A stretch of DNA of 41,069 bases from CAYRGQ01 sp964444885 (GCA_964444885.1 CAYUIZ010000014.1:1-41069); one strand, 5' to 3'. Shown: positions 16,905-25,260, counted from the first letter of the stretch. The notes: generated from the sequence alone by a model not told the origin. Program-made: numbers and translations.

Positions 16905-16932
16905 CCACACCTTCGGATTTTCCGTATATTGT
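16902..16932 (+). promoter_or_regulatory. Candidate promoter for the serine hydrolase
   Basis: TTTC at 16902-16905, 19 bases, then TATATTGT at 16925-16932 approximates the Bacteroidota pattern TTTG-N19-TAnnTTTG. It starts inside the T-tract of the preceding terminator and lies about 110 bases before the gene start. Confidence 0.35.
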
Positions 16933-17045
16933 GCATGAAAAGAGCGTCGAAGCGGGCCGTATATCCCGTTCGACGAAAACCCCGATCCGGACCTTGGGGC
17001 GGAAGGCTCCCGAGCGACACCCTGATCGGCTTTAGCTGTAAAACC

Positions 17046-18113
17046 ATGCATGTATTCACCGCCATCTCGATTAGCTTGCTTATGTGCAGCACCCTCCCCC
17101 TTGCCGCCCAAAACACCGAAGCCATAGACCGCATTATGGTGCCCTACGAAGGAAGTCCGGGCGCTTCCCTACTGATCATCAACAATGGAAACGTGGTTTT
17201 GCAGCGTCAGTATGGATATGCCAACTTGGAAACGAACGAAAAAGTGGCAGCGGCCACCAATTTCCGGCTCGCGTCCGTCAGCAAGCAGTTCACCGCTACC
17301 TGCATCCTGCAACTTATTGATGCAGGCAAGTTGTCGTTGCACACCACCCTGCACGAAGTGTTCCCCGACTTTCCGCCCTACGGGCACGCTGTCACCGTCG
17401 AACACTTGCTTACCCATACGTCAGGCATACCGGATTACGAGGATTACGTGGCAGACACGGCTTTCAATCCGCAAATCAAGGACCGAGGTGTGCTGGACAT
17501 TTTAGCGCAGCTTGGCGAAGGTTATTTCGTGCCCGGCACGCAATTTCGATACAGCAACTCGGCCTACGCACTACTCGCGCTCATCGTGGAAAAATACGGC
17601 GAAATGCCCTACCCCGCTTACCTGAAACGACATATTTTCGACCCGTTGGGCATGCAGAACACCGTGGCACACGAAGCCGGGAAAACCACGGTCGCGAACC
17701 GTGCGTTTGGCTACGCAGCAGACGGCGAAATTTGGAAGCAACATGACCAAAGTTCGACGAGCGCCGTGTTGGGCGATGGCGGTATATACAGCAACGTAGA
17801 CGACTTATACCATTGGGATCAAGCCTTGCATGCCGGCACCGTATTGCCGCTATCGCTGATTCTCCAGTCCGTTGCCAACCATCGCCTGGCGGACGGATCG
17901 GCGGTAAACTACGGGTACGGATGGCACCTCAAGAAAGACAGCAAGGATCGGCAGGCCGTGTACCATACCGGCAGCAGCATGAGTTTCCGCAATATTTTTT
18001 ACCGGATTCCGTCCATAGGCCTCAGCGTGATCGTGCTGACGAACCGCAACCAGCCGGCCGAGGCCGAAATGGTACCCCTGGCGGAGGCCATTCTGGAGGC
18101 CGCAGGCTACTGA
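17046..18113 (+). CDS. Secreted serine hydrolase (class C beta-lactamase / DD-peptidase family)
   Basis: The protein has 355 residues from the ATG at 17046. This start gives a proper signal peptide (MHVFTAISIS, cut near LPLAAQ). The frame is open another 96 codons upstream, but that part runs through the terminator and is not protein-like. The active-site set of the family is present: S77-V-S-K80 with the nucleophilic serine, Y169-S-N171, and H307-T-G309 in place of KTG. Family members hydrolyse peptidoglycan peptides, D-amino-acid amides or esters in the periplasm; the substrate here is not readable and beta-lactam resistance should not be assumed. Its stop overlaps the stop of the convergent peroxiredoxin gene by 7 bases. 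Confidence 0.9.
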   Translation: MHVFTAISISLLMCSTLPLAAQNTEAIDRIMVPYEGSPGASLLIINNGNVVLQRQYGYANLETNEKVAAATNFRLASVSKQFTATCILQLIDAGKLSLHTTLHEVFPDFPPYGHAVTVEHLLTHTSGIPDYEDYVADTAFNPQIKDRGVLDILAQLGEGYFVPGTQFRYSNSAYALLALIVEKYGEMPYPAYLKRHIFDPLGMQNTVAHEAGKTTVANRAFGYAADGEIWKQHDQSSTSAVLGDGGIYSNVDDLYHWDQALHAGTVLPLSLILQSVANHRLADGSAVNYGYGWHLKKDSKDRQAVYHTGSSMSFRNIFYRIPSIGLSVIVLTNRNQPAEAEMVPLAEAILEAAGY

Positions 18114-18673
18114 GCGTTGGCCTGCAAATAGGCAAGGGCACCCTGCACGTGCTCCTCATCCTTGAACATCCCTTTAAACGTATAGGCGACATTGCCGTCC
18201 AACCCGATAACAAAGGTTTCACGCCCGGTTAGGAAAAGGAAATTGCGCACGCCAAACGCCCGCAACACCGCGTTGCCGGGGTCGCTGAGGAGCGTGAAGG
18301 GCAAATTATGCTTCTCGCGGAATGCACGATGGCTTTCCACGCTGCCCGAATTGATGCCGATAACTTGGGCATTGGCTGCCGTGAATGCCTCAAACTGATC
18401 GCGCACCGCGCAGGCTTGCCGCGTACAACCCGGCGAATCGTCTTTGGGGTAAAAATACACGACTAGCGCTTGCTTACCGATGTAATCCTTCGAGTCGAAT
18501 CTATTTCCGTTATGGTCCAACAACGCAAATTGGGGCATGGGATCCCCTACCTCCAGTCTTTTCATGGCCTGTTTTTCTTCAGCGATTGTCCGTTCGGGCT
18601 GTGTGCAAGCCAGCCAGCCGGGCAGCAGCCACACACCCACCCAAAACATCACCATATGATAAGGATAAGTCAT
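18107..18673 (-). CDS. Bcp-type peroxiredoxin with lipoprotein signal
   Basis: This 188-residue thioredoxin-fold peroxidase of the AhpC/TSA (BCP/PrxQ) type has peroxidatic C83 and resolving C88 in DSPGCTRQACAVRD, the close spacing typical of PrxQ. It reduces hydroperoxides using thioredoxin-like donors. Unlike the usual cytoplasmic Bcp, it starts with a hydrophobic segment ending in LACT (C23), a lipobox, so it is probably membrane-anchored on the periplasmic side. It is the last gene of the ispE-YdeI-peroxiredoxin operon: its ATG directly follows the TAA of the previous gene. It could support repair of peroxides in the envelope. Confidence 0.9.
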   Translation of the reverse strand: MTYPYHMVMFWVGVWLLPGWLACTQPERTIAEEKQAMKRLEVGDPMPQFALLDHNGNRFDSKDYIGKQALVVYFYPKDDSPGCTRQACAVRDQFEAFTAANAQVIGINSGSVESHRAFREKHNLPFTLLSDPGNAVLRAFGVRNFLFLTGRETFVIGLDGNVAYTFKGMFKDEEHVQGALAYLQANAQ

Positions 18674-19204
18674 TTACCAATTCCTTTCTTCGCGTTTTCT
18701 GGCTTGCGACAACCGTATCATCGCACCGAAATCCAGCCCACGCTCCAACGCCTCTACCGTCATGGCTAGCCGCTTGGCGCGGGTCGCGTCAGTTTTCGCT
18801 TCATCGAAATACTTAATAAAGTAGCCCCGATGTGACGGGGTGAGCGCCATAAACCGATCAAACAGGCCATCTCCCAGTTCCTGAAGCACAGCTTCCATAG
18901 CTGGCGGCACGTCGATCCGGAAATCGGCATCCAGCTCCAGTGCCAGCGCCAACCGGCTGCCCGCACCCTTGTCCAACTGCCGCCGCATGGTCGCATTGAC
19001 CGGCAAAATGAAATCGCCATCGCCTATGGGCAGTAGCGCCACGCCTCCTATAGCCAAGTCATCGAGCATGCCGCGCACGCGAAAGCTACCCGCACCGTTG
19101 GGCCGCAGTTGCTGAGCCAGCACACACGGGATCTCCACATAGGACCAGCCGCTTTTGTCAGCATGGTTCCCGTATTTCCGTATTTCGGTCTCGAACGTAA
19201 TCAT
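18674..19204 (-). CDS. DUF1905 / YdeI (OmdA-like) family protein
   Basis: This 176-residue protein has an N-terminal DUF1905-like beta-barrel (about 1-85; FETEI, YVEIP, RVRGMLDD) and a C-terminal OmdA/YdeI-like helical part (about 95-160; VPPAMEAVLQELGDGLFDRF, SHRGYFIKYFDEAK). YdeI-like proteins have been linked to bacteriocin or peptide tolerance, but the molecular function is not established. There is no signal peptide. Its ATG overlaps the ispE stop (ATGA, 4 bases) and its stop touches the peroxiredoxin start, so the three genes are translated from one message. Confidence 0.85.
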   Translation of the reverse strand: MITFETEIRKYGNHADKSGWSYVEIPCVLAQQLRPNGAGSFRVRGMLDDLAIGGVALLPIGDGDFILPVNATMRRQLDKGAGSRLALALELDADFRIDVPPAMEAVLQELGDGLFDRFMALTPSHRGYFIKYFDEAKTDATRAKRLAMTVEALERGLDFGAMIRLSQARKREERNW

Positions 19205-20010
19205 TCGCTGTCAATATAAAACACCTGATGTCCGCCAAAGGTTTCCCCGAAACGAACGGCTTGGTCAAAAATCCCGAATACCGCCGAGCCGCTGCCGCTC
19301 ATGGCCGCGTATAATGCGCCGGCCTCGTATAACTGCGCCTTGACCTGCCCGATAAGGGGATGACGCACGAACGCACCGGCTTCAAAATCATTTGTAATGC
19401 GATCCTTCCACGCTTCCACGGGCAGCGCGATGGCCGCTGCCAGGCCACCGCCTTCCGGACAGGGCACGATGCCTTGGTACGCTTGCCCCGTGTCGATATG
19501 GATGTCGGGCTTGACCACGACAAGATGGTATCCCGCAAGACTGACGCTAACATCGGTAAACACATCGCCAATACCTGTCGCAAAAACGGGCTTATTGCGT
19601 ATGAAAAAGGCACAATCGGCACCCAATTGGCTGGCCATGCCCATCAGCTCCGTTTCAGGAAAACCAAGGAAAAAAAGGTCATTAAGTATACGGAGCACCG
19701 CCGCGGCGTTGGATGACCCGCCGCCGAGGCCCGCACCGACGGGAATTGTCTTATGCAGATAGATCTCCACAGGCGGAATATCCACTTTTTGCCGCACTAA
19801 GCGGTACGCCCGCAGGCAGAGGTTGTCCGTAGCTGCCTGAGGGAACGGAATGCCGGACGCGTGGAAGCGAGTCTCCGGGCTTTCGATTACCTCCACCACG
19901 TCGTGAATGCCCACCGGATAAAAGACGGTTTCCAAATCGTGGTAGCCGTCCTCGCGCCGCCGGAGAACCTGCAACCCGATATTGATTTTTGCGTTGGCAA
20001 ATGCGATCAT
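19201..20010 (-). CDS. ispE: 4-diphosphocytidyl-2-C-methyl-D-erythritol kinase
   Basis: IspE is the GHMP-family kinase that phosphorylates CDP-methylerythritol in the non-mevalonate isoprenoid pathway. The protein is 269 residues from the ATG at 20010, which places FANAKINIGLQVLRRREDGYH at the N-terminus as in the family. The 22 extra codons upstream (to 20076) are not family-like. The ATP-binding glycine-rich motif PVGAGLGGGSSNAAA lies at about 90-104, and the C-terminal GHMP motif SGSGSAVFGIF is present. It is the first gene of a tight operon with YdeI and peroxiredoxin genes, divergent from the cysteine desulfurase gene across about 113 bases. Confidence 0.96.
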   Translation of the reverse strand: MIAFANAKINIGLQVLRRREDGYHDLETVFYPVGIHDVVEVIESPETRFHASGIPFPQAATDNLCLRAYRLVRQKVDIPPVEIYLHKTIPVGAGLGGGSSNAAAVLRILNDLFFLGFPETELMGMASQLGADCAFFIRNKPVFATGIGDVFTDVSVSLAGYHLVVVKPDIHIDTGQAYQGIVPCPEGGGLAAAIALPVEAWKDRITNDFEAGAFVRHPLIGQVKAQLYEAGALYAAMSGSGSAVFGIFDQAVRFGETFGGHQVFYIDSE

Positions 20011-20123
20011 CGTTTCTATTTGGAGCTCAATATTAGCGAAAAAATCGGGAGCACCCAGCGAATACGTGCAAATCACCGCGACCCGGTCGCCGGATAACCG
20101 TCAAAAAGCGCTAATTTAGCACC

Positions 20124-21311
20124 ATGGACGAACTGATCTATCTCGATAACGCCGCGACCACCCCCCTGGATCCGCAGGTGCTGGACGCCATGATGCCCTA
20201 CCTGACGGATCGCTTCGCGAACGCCTCGAGCGTCACGCACCGACCCGGCCGACTGGCTGCCGAAGGCGTAGAACGAGCCCGCGAACAAGTCGCCCGGCTA
20301 ATCGGCGCGTCGACCAAGGAGATCACGTTCACGTCCGGCGCTACCGAAGCCATCAACATGGCGTTGAAAGGCGTGTACCACCACTATCAGTCCAAGGGAC
20401 GGCATATCATTACTTGCCAAACGGAACATAAAGCTGTGCTCGACACCTGCCGCCAATTGGAAAAACAAGGCGCTTCCGTCACGTACCTGCCCGTAGACGA
20501 ACAAGGTTCTTTGTCGCTGGAGGCGCTCGAGGCTGCTATTCGCCCCGACACGGTCCTTATCGCGCTGATGCATGCCAACAATGAAACGGGCGTGTTGCAT
20601 CCCATCGACGAGATTGCCCGTATGGCTACCACCAATGATGTTTTGTTCTTCTGCGACGCCACGCAGGCCGCGGGAAAAATACCCATCGATACAGGAACAA
20701 CCCCCATGGACATGCTTTGCCTTAGTGCCCACAAGTTGCACGGCCCCAAAGGAATGGGCGCCTTGTATATTCGGCGCAAACGGAAGCCTATACAAACCGG
20801 GGCTTTGCTGCACGGCGGCAGCCAAGAAAACCACCTCCGCGCGGGCACGCTAAACGTGCCGGCCATCGTCGGCATGGGCGCGGCCGCTGAGCACGCACGG
20901 CTGTCCTTGTCGTCCGACGCCAACGCGATTGCGACGCTAAGGGATCGCCTTGAGCGGGAACTCAGCACCATCGAGGCGACCCTAACTAACGGAGGTGACG
21001 TACCCCGCGTACCGCACATCAGCAACCTTACCTTCCGCCACCTGCGCGCACAGGAGATTATGGTGGCGCTGCCGCAACTGGCCTTGGCCTCCGGATCGGC
21101 GTGTGTCAGTGGTGATCGCGATCCTTCCCATGTATTGCTGGCTATGGCCGTGGCTCCCGAAGATGCACACGCCTCCCTCCGCTTTAGCTTAAGCAGGTTT
21201 ACCAGCACGGGCGATATCACCCGTGCGTGCCAGCAAGTCGCGGAAGCGGTTGCCAAGCTGCGGAGCGAATCACCGGTATGGCAACTGTACAAATCGGGAC
21301 TGATCGACTAA
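20124..21311 (+). CDS. Cysteine desulfurase (NifS/IscS family)
   Basis: This 395-residue class V aminotransferase-fold PLP enzyme removes sulfur from L-cysteine for Fe-S cluster or tRNA thiolation pathways. The PLP lysine is K204 in LSAHKLHGPKG, and the persulfide-forming cysteine is C327 in GSACVSGDRDPSHVL, matching the class I (IscS/NifS) layout. The N-terminus YLDNAATTPLDP and SGATEAIN segment are typical. An A-type Fe-S carrier gene follows on the same strand after about 100 bases, which suggests a role in Fe-S assembly. No IscU or SUF genes are in the window. Confidence 0.95.
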   Translation: MDELIYLDNAATTPLDPQVLDAMMPYLTDRFANASSVTHRPGRLAAEGVERAREQVARLIGASTKEITFTSGATEAINMALKGVYHHYQSKGRHIITCQTEHKAVLDTCRQLEKQGASVTYLPVDEQGSLSLEALEAAIRPDTVLIALMHANNETGVLHPIDEIARMATTNDVLFFCDATQAAGKIPIDTGTTPMDMLCLSAHKLHGPKGMGALYIRRKRKPIQTGALLHGGSQENHLRAGTLNVPAIVGMGAAAEHARLSLSSDANAIATLRDRLERELSTIEATLTNGGDVPRVPHISNLTFRHLRAQEIMVALPQLALASGSACVSGDRDPSHVLLAMAVAPEDAHASLRFSLSRFTSTGDITRACQQVAEAVAKLRSESPVWQLYKSGLID

Positions 21312-21412
21312 GGCCGGGTGCGGGAAACGTCCGTAAAATGACGTTTGGCTAACGCAATGGCCTTGCGATTAGCGGAATATTTGCCGACCTTTGTACGAGC
21401 AAACAAAAGAAC

Positions 21413-21739
21413 ATGGTAACGATCACGGACAAAGCGAAGAGCAGAATTGAGGAAATCATGCGGCAGGCAAGCCATGATGAATCTTATTTTGTGCGGGTAG
21501 CGGTCGAGAGCGGGGGCTGTTCGGGCTTGAGCTACCGGCTCAAGTTTGACAATGTAGAGCAGAAAGGCGACCAGTTTGTGGAGGACAAGGGCATTAAGAT
21601 TTGCCTGGACATCAAATCCTACCTGTATCTGGCTGGAACTGAGCTGGATTACTCGGACGGGCTGAACGGCAAAGGTTTCGAATTCCATAACCCGAATGCG
21701 AGCCGTACCTGCGCCTGCGGCGAGAGTTTTGCCGTATAA
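21413..21739 (+). CDS. HesB/IscA-type iron-sulfur cluster carrier
   Basis: This 108-residue A-type carrier has the three conserved cysteines: C36 in SGGCSGLSY and C100/C102 in RTCACGESF. It accepts and passes on Fe-S clusters to apo-enzymes in the cytoplasm. The length and motif spacing are standard for the family. It lies just after a cysteine desulfurase, its functional partner. GACCTTTG near 21388 is a possible -7 element, so it may also have its own promoter. Distinguishing IscA, ErpA and SufA is not possible from this sequence alone. Confidence 0.95.
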   Translation: MVTITDKAKSRIEEIMRQASHDESYFVRVAVESGGCSGLSYRLKFDNVEQKGDQFVEDKGIKICLDIKSYLYLAGTELDYSDGLNGKGFEFHNPNASRTCACGESFAV

Positions 21740-21792
21740 ATTCTTCGCGAAGACACCTACTTCCCCCGGCAATCGCTTTTAAAACATCGCGA

Positions 21793-21813
21793 AGGCTGTA
21801 TCAAAAGCAGCCT
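21793..21813. repeat. Hairpin AGGCTG...CAGCCT after the Fe-S carrier gene
   Basis: AGGCTG (21793-21798) and CAGCCT (21808-21813) pair across the 9-base loop TATCAAAAG. The word GGCTGTATCAAAAG resembles intergenic hairpin repeats common in Bacteroidota. It is 54 bases past the stop and lacks a T-tract, so its role as terminator is uncertain. Confidence 0.4.
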
Positions 21814-21892
21814 ATCAGGCTCAATTCCTGCCTGCGGCCTAGCAGTACCCCATCTCGTCACGAAAAAATGCGCTAACAGCATCGTATGACAC

Positions 21893-21928
21893 CCTGAATC
21901 ACCTGCCTGACGGCAGTCAGGAGTTCAG
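21893..21928. repeat. Nested inverted repeats flanked by TATGAC
   Basis: The inner arms CCTGAC (21905-21910) and GTCAGG (21915-21920) surround a GGCA loop. The outer arms CCTGAA (21893-21898) and TTCAGG (21923-21928) bracket them. The direct repeat TATGAC flanks the unit on both sides (21885-21890 and 21930-21935), as a short target duplication or a conserved repeat edge would. No ORF is inside. It may be a miniature or REP-type element. Confidence 0.45.
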
Positions 21929-22216
21929 GTATGACGATTTCTTCATTAGGATACCGCCCCCTCATCGAATCGCGCTGGGCGGCGCCCGGCGCAAAACACG
22001 CGGCCACGAAGATTTTGGCGCGTGTTTTTGTTGCGTGGCGGACAAAAATCGTGACCAAATCCAATTATATGGTCGAAAACGATTTCCCTGATGCCTCCCG
22101 CGCACGGCAAGCCGGTCTTTCCGCTACACCGCCTTACTGCCTGCCAACTGGGGATTCTGCCCGAAAACCTTCCTAAAAGAATGTCGAATAATGACCCTTC
22201 CGGTCGGTTAATTTTG

Positions 22217-22224
22217 TATGTTTG
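22217..22224 (+). promoter_or_regulatory. -7 element of the rpoN promoter
   Basis: TATGTTTG matches TAnnTTTG exactly, 16 bases before the rpoN ATG, which predicts a very short leader. No TTTG is seen at the -33 position. Confidence 0.4.
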
Positions 22225-22240
22225 CGTAGCGAATTCAATC

Positions 22241-23716
22241 ATGCTGAAACAGACATTACAACAGAAGCTCTTACAAAAACTATCGCCGCAACAAATCCAG
22301 TTTATCAAGTTGCTGCAAGTGCCGACCGTTTCCCTCGACACCCGCATCAAGGAGGAACTGGAGGAAAATCCGGCGTTGGAAGATATCAGCTTGGCCAACA
22401 TGTCTGAACCGGCCGAGGAATACCCGGACCGCGACCCGGACGATGAGCCGCACAATGATGCGGAGCAGACAAGCGAGCTGGATGAATTTAATATTGACGA
22501 TTACCTCCAAAACGACGACATCAACGACTACGGAGGCGGCAACTATAGCAGTGACGACGAAGAGGACCGCAAGGAAATCCCTATCGCGGTACAGCATTCA
22601 TTTTTCGAAAACCTCCAGCAACAACTGGACTTGCTGGCCCTTTCTGACAAGGATTTCCTCATCGGCCAGCAAATCATTGGCAGCCTGGACGATGACGGGT
22701 ACCTCCGGCGCCCGATCTCCTCGCTGATCGACGATCTGGCGTTTTCGCAAAACGTCATGGCCGAAGAGGCCGAAGTGGAGGAAATCCTCCGGGTCATCCA
22801 GGAATTTGACCCCGCGGGAATCGGTGCGCGTGACCTGCAGGAATGCCTGCTGATCCAGTTGCGCAAGAAAGACCAGGACAACCCGGTAATCCAGCAAGCG
22901 ATCGAGATTGTAGAACACCATTTGGACGAATTCACCAAAAAGCACTACGATAAGCTCGAACGCTCCCTGAATATCGATTCGGACGAATTGCGCGATATTG
23001 TCGCCGAGATACTGAAGCTCAACCCCAAACCCGGCGACGCCGGCAGCGGCGCGGCCGGCAAACAGCTCCATATCATCCCCGACTTCCACATCTCCAATAA
23101 TGATGGGGTGCTGCACCTCACGCTCAACTCGCGCAACGCACCTGAATTGCGCGTCAGCCGCTCCTATCAGGATATGTTCGACCACTACGACAAAGCCGCG
23201 CAGAAGGATAAGAAGATGAAGGAGGCGGTGCAGTTTGTCAAGCAAAAGCTCGACTCGGCCAAGTGGTTTATCGACGCCATCAAGCAACGGCAACAAACCT
23301 TGCTCAAAACGATGAATGCCATCATGAACTACCAGTACGAGTACTTCCTGACGGCGGACGAGCGAAAGCTGAAGCCCATGATTCTCAAGGATATTGCCGA
23401 CCGAATCGACATGGATATCTCGACCGTGTCGCGGGTGGCCAACTCAAAATACGTACAGACGGAGTTCGGCACGTTCCTGCTCAAGTCCTTCTTCTCCGAA
23501 GCCATACAGACAGACAGCGGCGAGGAAGTATCCAACAAGGAGGTGAAGAAGATTCTCGAAGAATGCATTGCCAATGAAGATAAGCGCAAACCCTTGGCCG
23601 ACGAGAAATTAACCGAAATATTGAAGGAAAAAGGCTATACCATCGCCCGACGCACCGTGGCCAAATACCGCGAGGCCATGAATATACCCGTGGCGCGCCT
23701 CCGAAAACAGTTGTAA
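22241..23716 (+). CDS. rpoN: RNA polymerase sigma-54 factor
   Basis: The protein has 491 residues from the ATG at 22241 (MLKQTLQQKLLQKLSPQQIQ), which puts the glutamine- and leucine-rich activator-interacting region at the N-terminus as in all sigma-54 proteins. An acidic linker (about 55-125) follows, then the core-binding domain, the helix-turn-helix (MDISTVSRVANSKYVQT) and the diagnostic RpoN box (ARRTVAKYREAMNIP) near the C-terminus. The frame is open 50 codons further upstream, but this part is not family-like. It directs transcription from -24/-12 promoters with AAA+ activators; no such activator gene is in the window. Confidence 0.97.
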   Translation: MLKQTLQQKLLQKLSPQQIQFIKLLQVPTVSLDTRIKEELEENPALEDISLANMSEPAEEYPDRDPDDEPHNDAEQTSELDEFNIDDYLQNDDINDYGGGNYSSDDEEDRKEIPIAVQHSFFENLQQQLDLLALSDKDFLIGQQIIGSLDDDGYLRRPISSLIDDLAFSQNVMAEEAEVEEILRVIQEFDPAGIGARDLQECLLIQLRKKDQDNPVIQQAIEIVEHHLDEFTKKHYDKLERSLNIDSDELRDIVAEILKLNPKPGDAGSGAAGKQLHIIPDFHISNNDGVLHLTLNSRNAPELRVSRSYQDMFDHYDKAAQKDKKMKEAVQFVKQKLDSAKWFIDAIKQRQQTLLKTMNAIMNYQYEYFLTADERKLKPMILKDIADRIDMDISTVSRVANSKYVQTEFGTFLLKSFFSEAIQTDSGEEVSNKEVKKILEECIANEDKRKPLADEKLTEILKEKGYTIARRTVAKYREAMNIPVARLRKQL

Positions 23717-23744
23717 CCCCGTACAAACCAAATAGCACCTAACC

Positions 23745-24614
23745 ATGAAACCAATCGCCCTCCCCTTGGTAGCTTTGCTGGCCGTGACGGCCTGTGGCAA
23801 CCCCACCAGCCAATCCGAAAACAATGCCGTACCCGCTGCCGAACCTTCGCTAACGCTAGCCTGGAAATCGGACACCACCTTCACGGGTTCGGAGTCTGCA
23901 CTGTATGACGAAGCAAACGACCACATCTACGTCAGCAGCGGCAACACGCAAGCCAGCGCCAAGGACAATGACGGCTTTATCAGCATTGTCCAAACCGACG
24001 GCACCGTCACGGAATTGAAGTGGGTTTCTGAAGGTTTGCATGCACCAAAAGGCATGGCTCTGCTTAATGGAAAGCTTTATGTGACGGACATTGACGAACT
24101 GAAAATCATTGACGTAGCTACCGGAAGTGTTGAAAAAACAATTGCTGTAGCGGGCTCGTCGTTCCTGAATGATGTCGCCACAGACGGCAGCCAGATCTAC
24201 GCATCGGACACGCGCGCGGGCACGATCTACGCGTTCACGCCGGCGGGCGACTACGCGATAATCGTGGAGAATAGTCCCAGCGTCAACGGACTGGAGTGCC
24301 ACGACGGTCACCTATATGCACTGGATGGCGAAGGCCTGAAAAAATTCAGCAAGGACGGAAATTACACGGCCGAAGTGCTCTACCCCGAGATGACCGGCGG
24401 TGACGGCTTGGTGATCCTCAACGACACGACGTTCGTAGCCAGCCGCTGGCACGGCGAAATCTTCTTTATCCGCGGCGCTGAAACCACACCCCTGCTGGAC
24501 ACGCGGGAAGAAAGCTCCAACACGGCGGACATCGGCTTTGTCAAAGGAAAAAACCTGGTCATCGTGCCTACTTTCCTCAAAAACGAAGTGGCGGCGTATG
24601 AGTTGGTTTATTAG
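23745..24614 (+). CDS. SMP-30/gluconolactonase-like beta-propeller lipoprotein
   Basis: This 289-residue protein has a lipoprotein signal with lipobox VTAC (C17). The mature protein shows repeated blade-like segments (ALYDEANDHIYVSSG, GMALLNGKLYVTDIDELKIID, DVATDGSQIYASDTRAGTIYAF, GLECHDGHLYALDGEGLKKF), typical of six-bladed SMP-30/gluconolactonase or NHL-like propellers. Many such proteins in Bacteroidota are annotated only as ATP/GTP-binding or SMP-30 family without a known substrate. It starts 28 bases after rpoN on the same strand and may be read from the same message, though the functions look unrelated. Confidence 0.8.
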   Translation: MKPIALPLVALLAVTACGNPTSQSENNAVPAAEPSLTLAWKSDTTFTGSESALYDEANDHIYVSSGNTQASAKDNDGFISIVQTDGTVTELKWVSEGLHAPKGMALLNGKLYVTDIDELKIIDVATGSVEKTIAVAGSSFLNDVATDGSQIYASDTRAGTIYAFTPAGDYAIIVENSPSVNGLECHDGHLYALDGEGLKKFSKDGNYTAEVLYPEMTGGDGLVILNDTTFVASRWHGEIFFIRGAETTPLLDTREESSNTADIGFVKGKNLVIVPTFLKNEVAAYELVY

Positions 24615-24637
24615 GCGGTTAACAAGGACGCGTTGCG

Positions 24638-24739
24638 TCACCGTTCGCCGGGCAGGAGGTCGACACAGTCCTTGGCCAGTTCCTCAATGCGCTCGCCAAA
24701 ATCCTCGAGCTTGGCCGAGGATCCCAGAATGAAATTCAT
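24638..24739 (-). CDS. Possible 33-residue small protein
   Basis: The frame beginning MNFILGSSAKLEDFGERIEE and ending LLPGER has protein-like composition with an amphipathic helix. It occupies the 172-base gap between the propeller gene and the acetyltransferase gene. No good ribosome-binding site precedes it. On the opposite strand a 22-codon frame (MKFMELLDELETD...) overlaps its start, so either or neither could be real. I do not recognise a family. Confidence 0.2.
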   Translation of the reverse strand: MNFILGSSAKLEDFGERIEELAKDCVDLLPGER

Positions 24740-24786
24740 GGAACTGCTGGACGAGCTGGAAACTGACGTGCAAACAAAGGAAAAGC

Positions 24787-25260
24787 ATGACTGAAACGAT
24801 CCAGATAAAGGAATATAAACCATCCCACAAAGAACAGGTCTTAGCGCTGCTCCGCCTCAATACGCCCGAATATTTCGATCCTTCCGAAGAAGCTGCCCTA
24901 TCCCACTACTTGGACCAAGAACGGGAGCTGTACTACGTCGTTATGGCCGACACCGAAATCGTCGGCTGTGGCGGGATTAACTTCGCCAACGACGGTACGA
25001 CCGGCAAAATCAGCTGGGATATCATCCATCCGGATCACCAAGGGAAGTCTATCGGCACGAAACTCCTCACCTACCGCATCCGCCTGTTGGAATCCATGGA
25101 AAACGTCCAGGAAATAACGGTCAGAACCTCCCAACATGCTTACCGGTTCTACGAAAAATCCGGGTTTCGCCTGCGCGAAGTGACCAAAGACTACTGGGCA
25201 CCCGGCATAGACCGCTACGCCATGATGCTGGCGCCTCGCACGCCGTCAGTCATCAAATAA
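24787..25260 (+). CDS. GNAT-family N-acetyltransferase
   Basis: This 157-residue single GNAT domain has the usual N-terminal beta-alpha unit (IQIKEYKPSHKEQVLALL), the central strand-rich part (YYVVMADTEIVGCGGINF), the acetyl-CoA pyrophosphate loop (HPDHQGKSIGTKLL, residues about 79-92) and the C-terminal YRFYEKSGFRL. It transfers an acetyl group from acetyl-CoA to an amine; the acceptor is unknown. Its last 15 bases overlap the end of dinB, which is convergent. Confidence 0.92.
   Translation: MTETIQIKEYKPSHKEQVLALLRLNTPEYFDPSEEAALSHYLDQERELYYVVMADTEIVGCGGINFANDGTTGKISWDIIHPDHQGKSIGTKLLTYRIRLLESMENVQEITVRTSQHAYRFYEKSGFRLREVTKDYWAPGIDRYAMMLAPRTPSVIK

Larger units (their letters stand above)
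21740..22240. other. 500-base intergenic region with repeat-like hairpins
   Basis: No convincing gene lies here; the short open frames have no recognisable start or family features. It contains two hairpins listed separately and a segment near 21985-22075 with self-similar words (CAAAACACGCGGCCACGAAG and GCGTGTTTTTGTTGCGTGGC are roughly inverted). The texture is that of dispersed intergenic repeats, but a genome-wide copy count is needed. The rpoN promoter is at the right end. Confidence 0.5.

Noticed and set aside
16758..17045. A 96-codon N-terminal extension of the serine hydrolase.
   Set aside because: It runs through the strong terminator at 16864-16904 and the previous gene; the ATG at 17046 gives a normal signal peptide.
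20387..21292. A 301-codon minus-strand ORF opposite the cysteine desulfurase.
   Set aside because: The plus strand has full catalytic motifs; the antisense frame is serine- and cysteine-rich without any pattern.
22091..22240. A 50-codon N-terminal extension of RpoN.
   Set aside because: Sigma-54 proteins begin with the LKQxLxQKLxQ region, which starts at the ATG at 22241; a -7 element lies inside the extension.
22598..23296. A 232-codon minus-strand ORF opposite rpoN.
   Set aside because: Shadow of the conserved sigma-54 core-binding domain.
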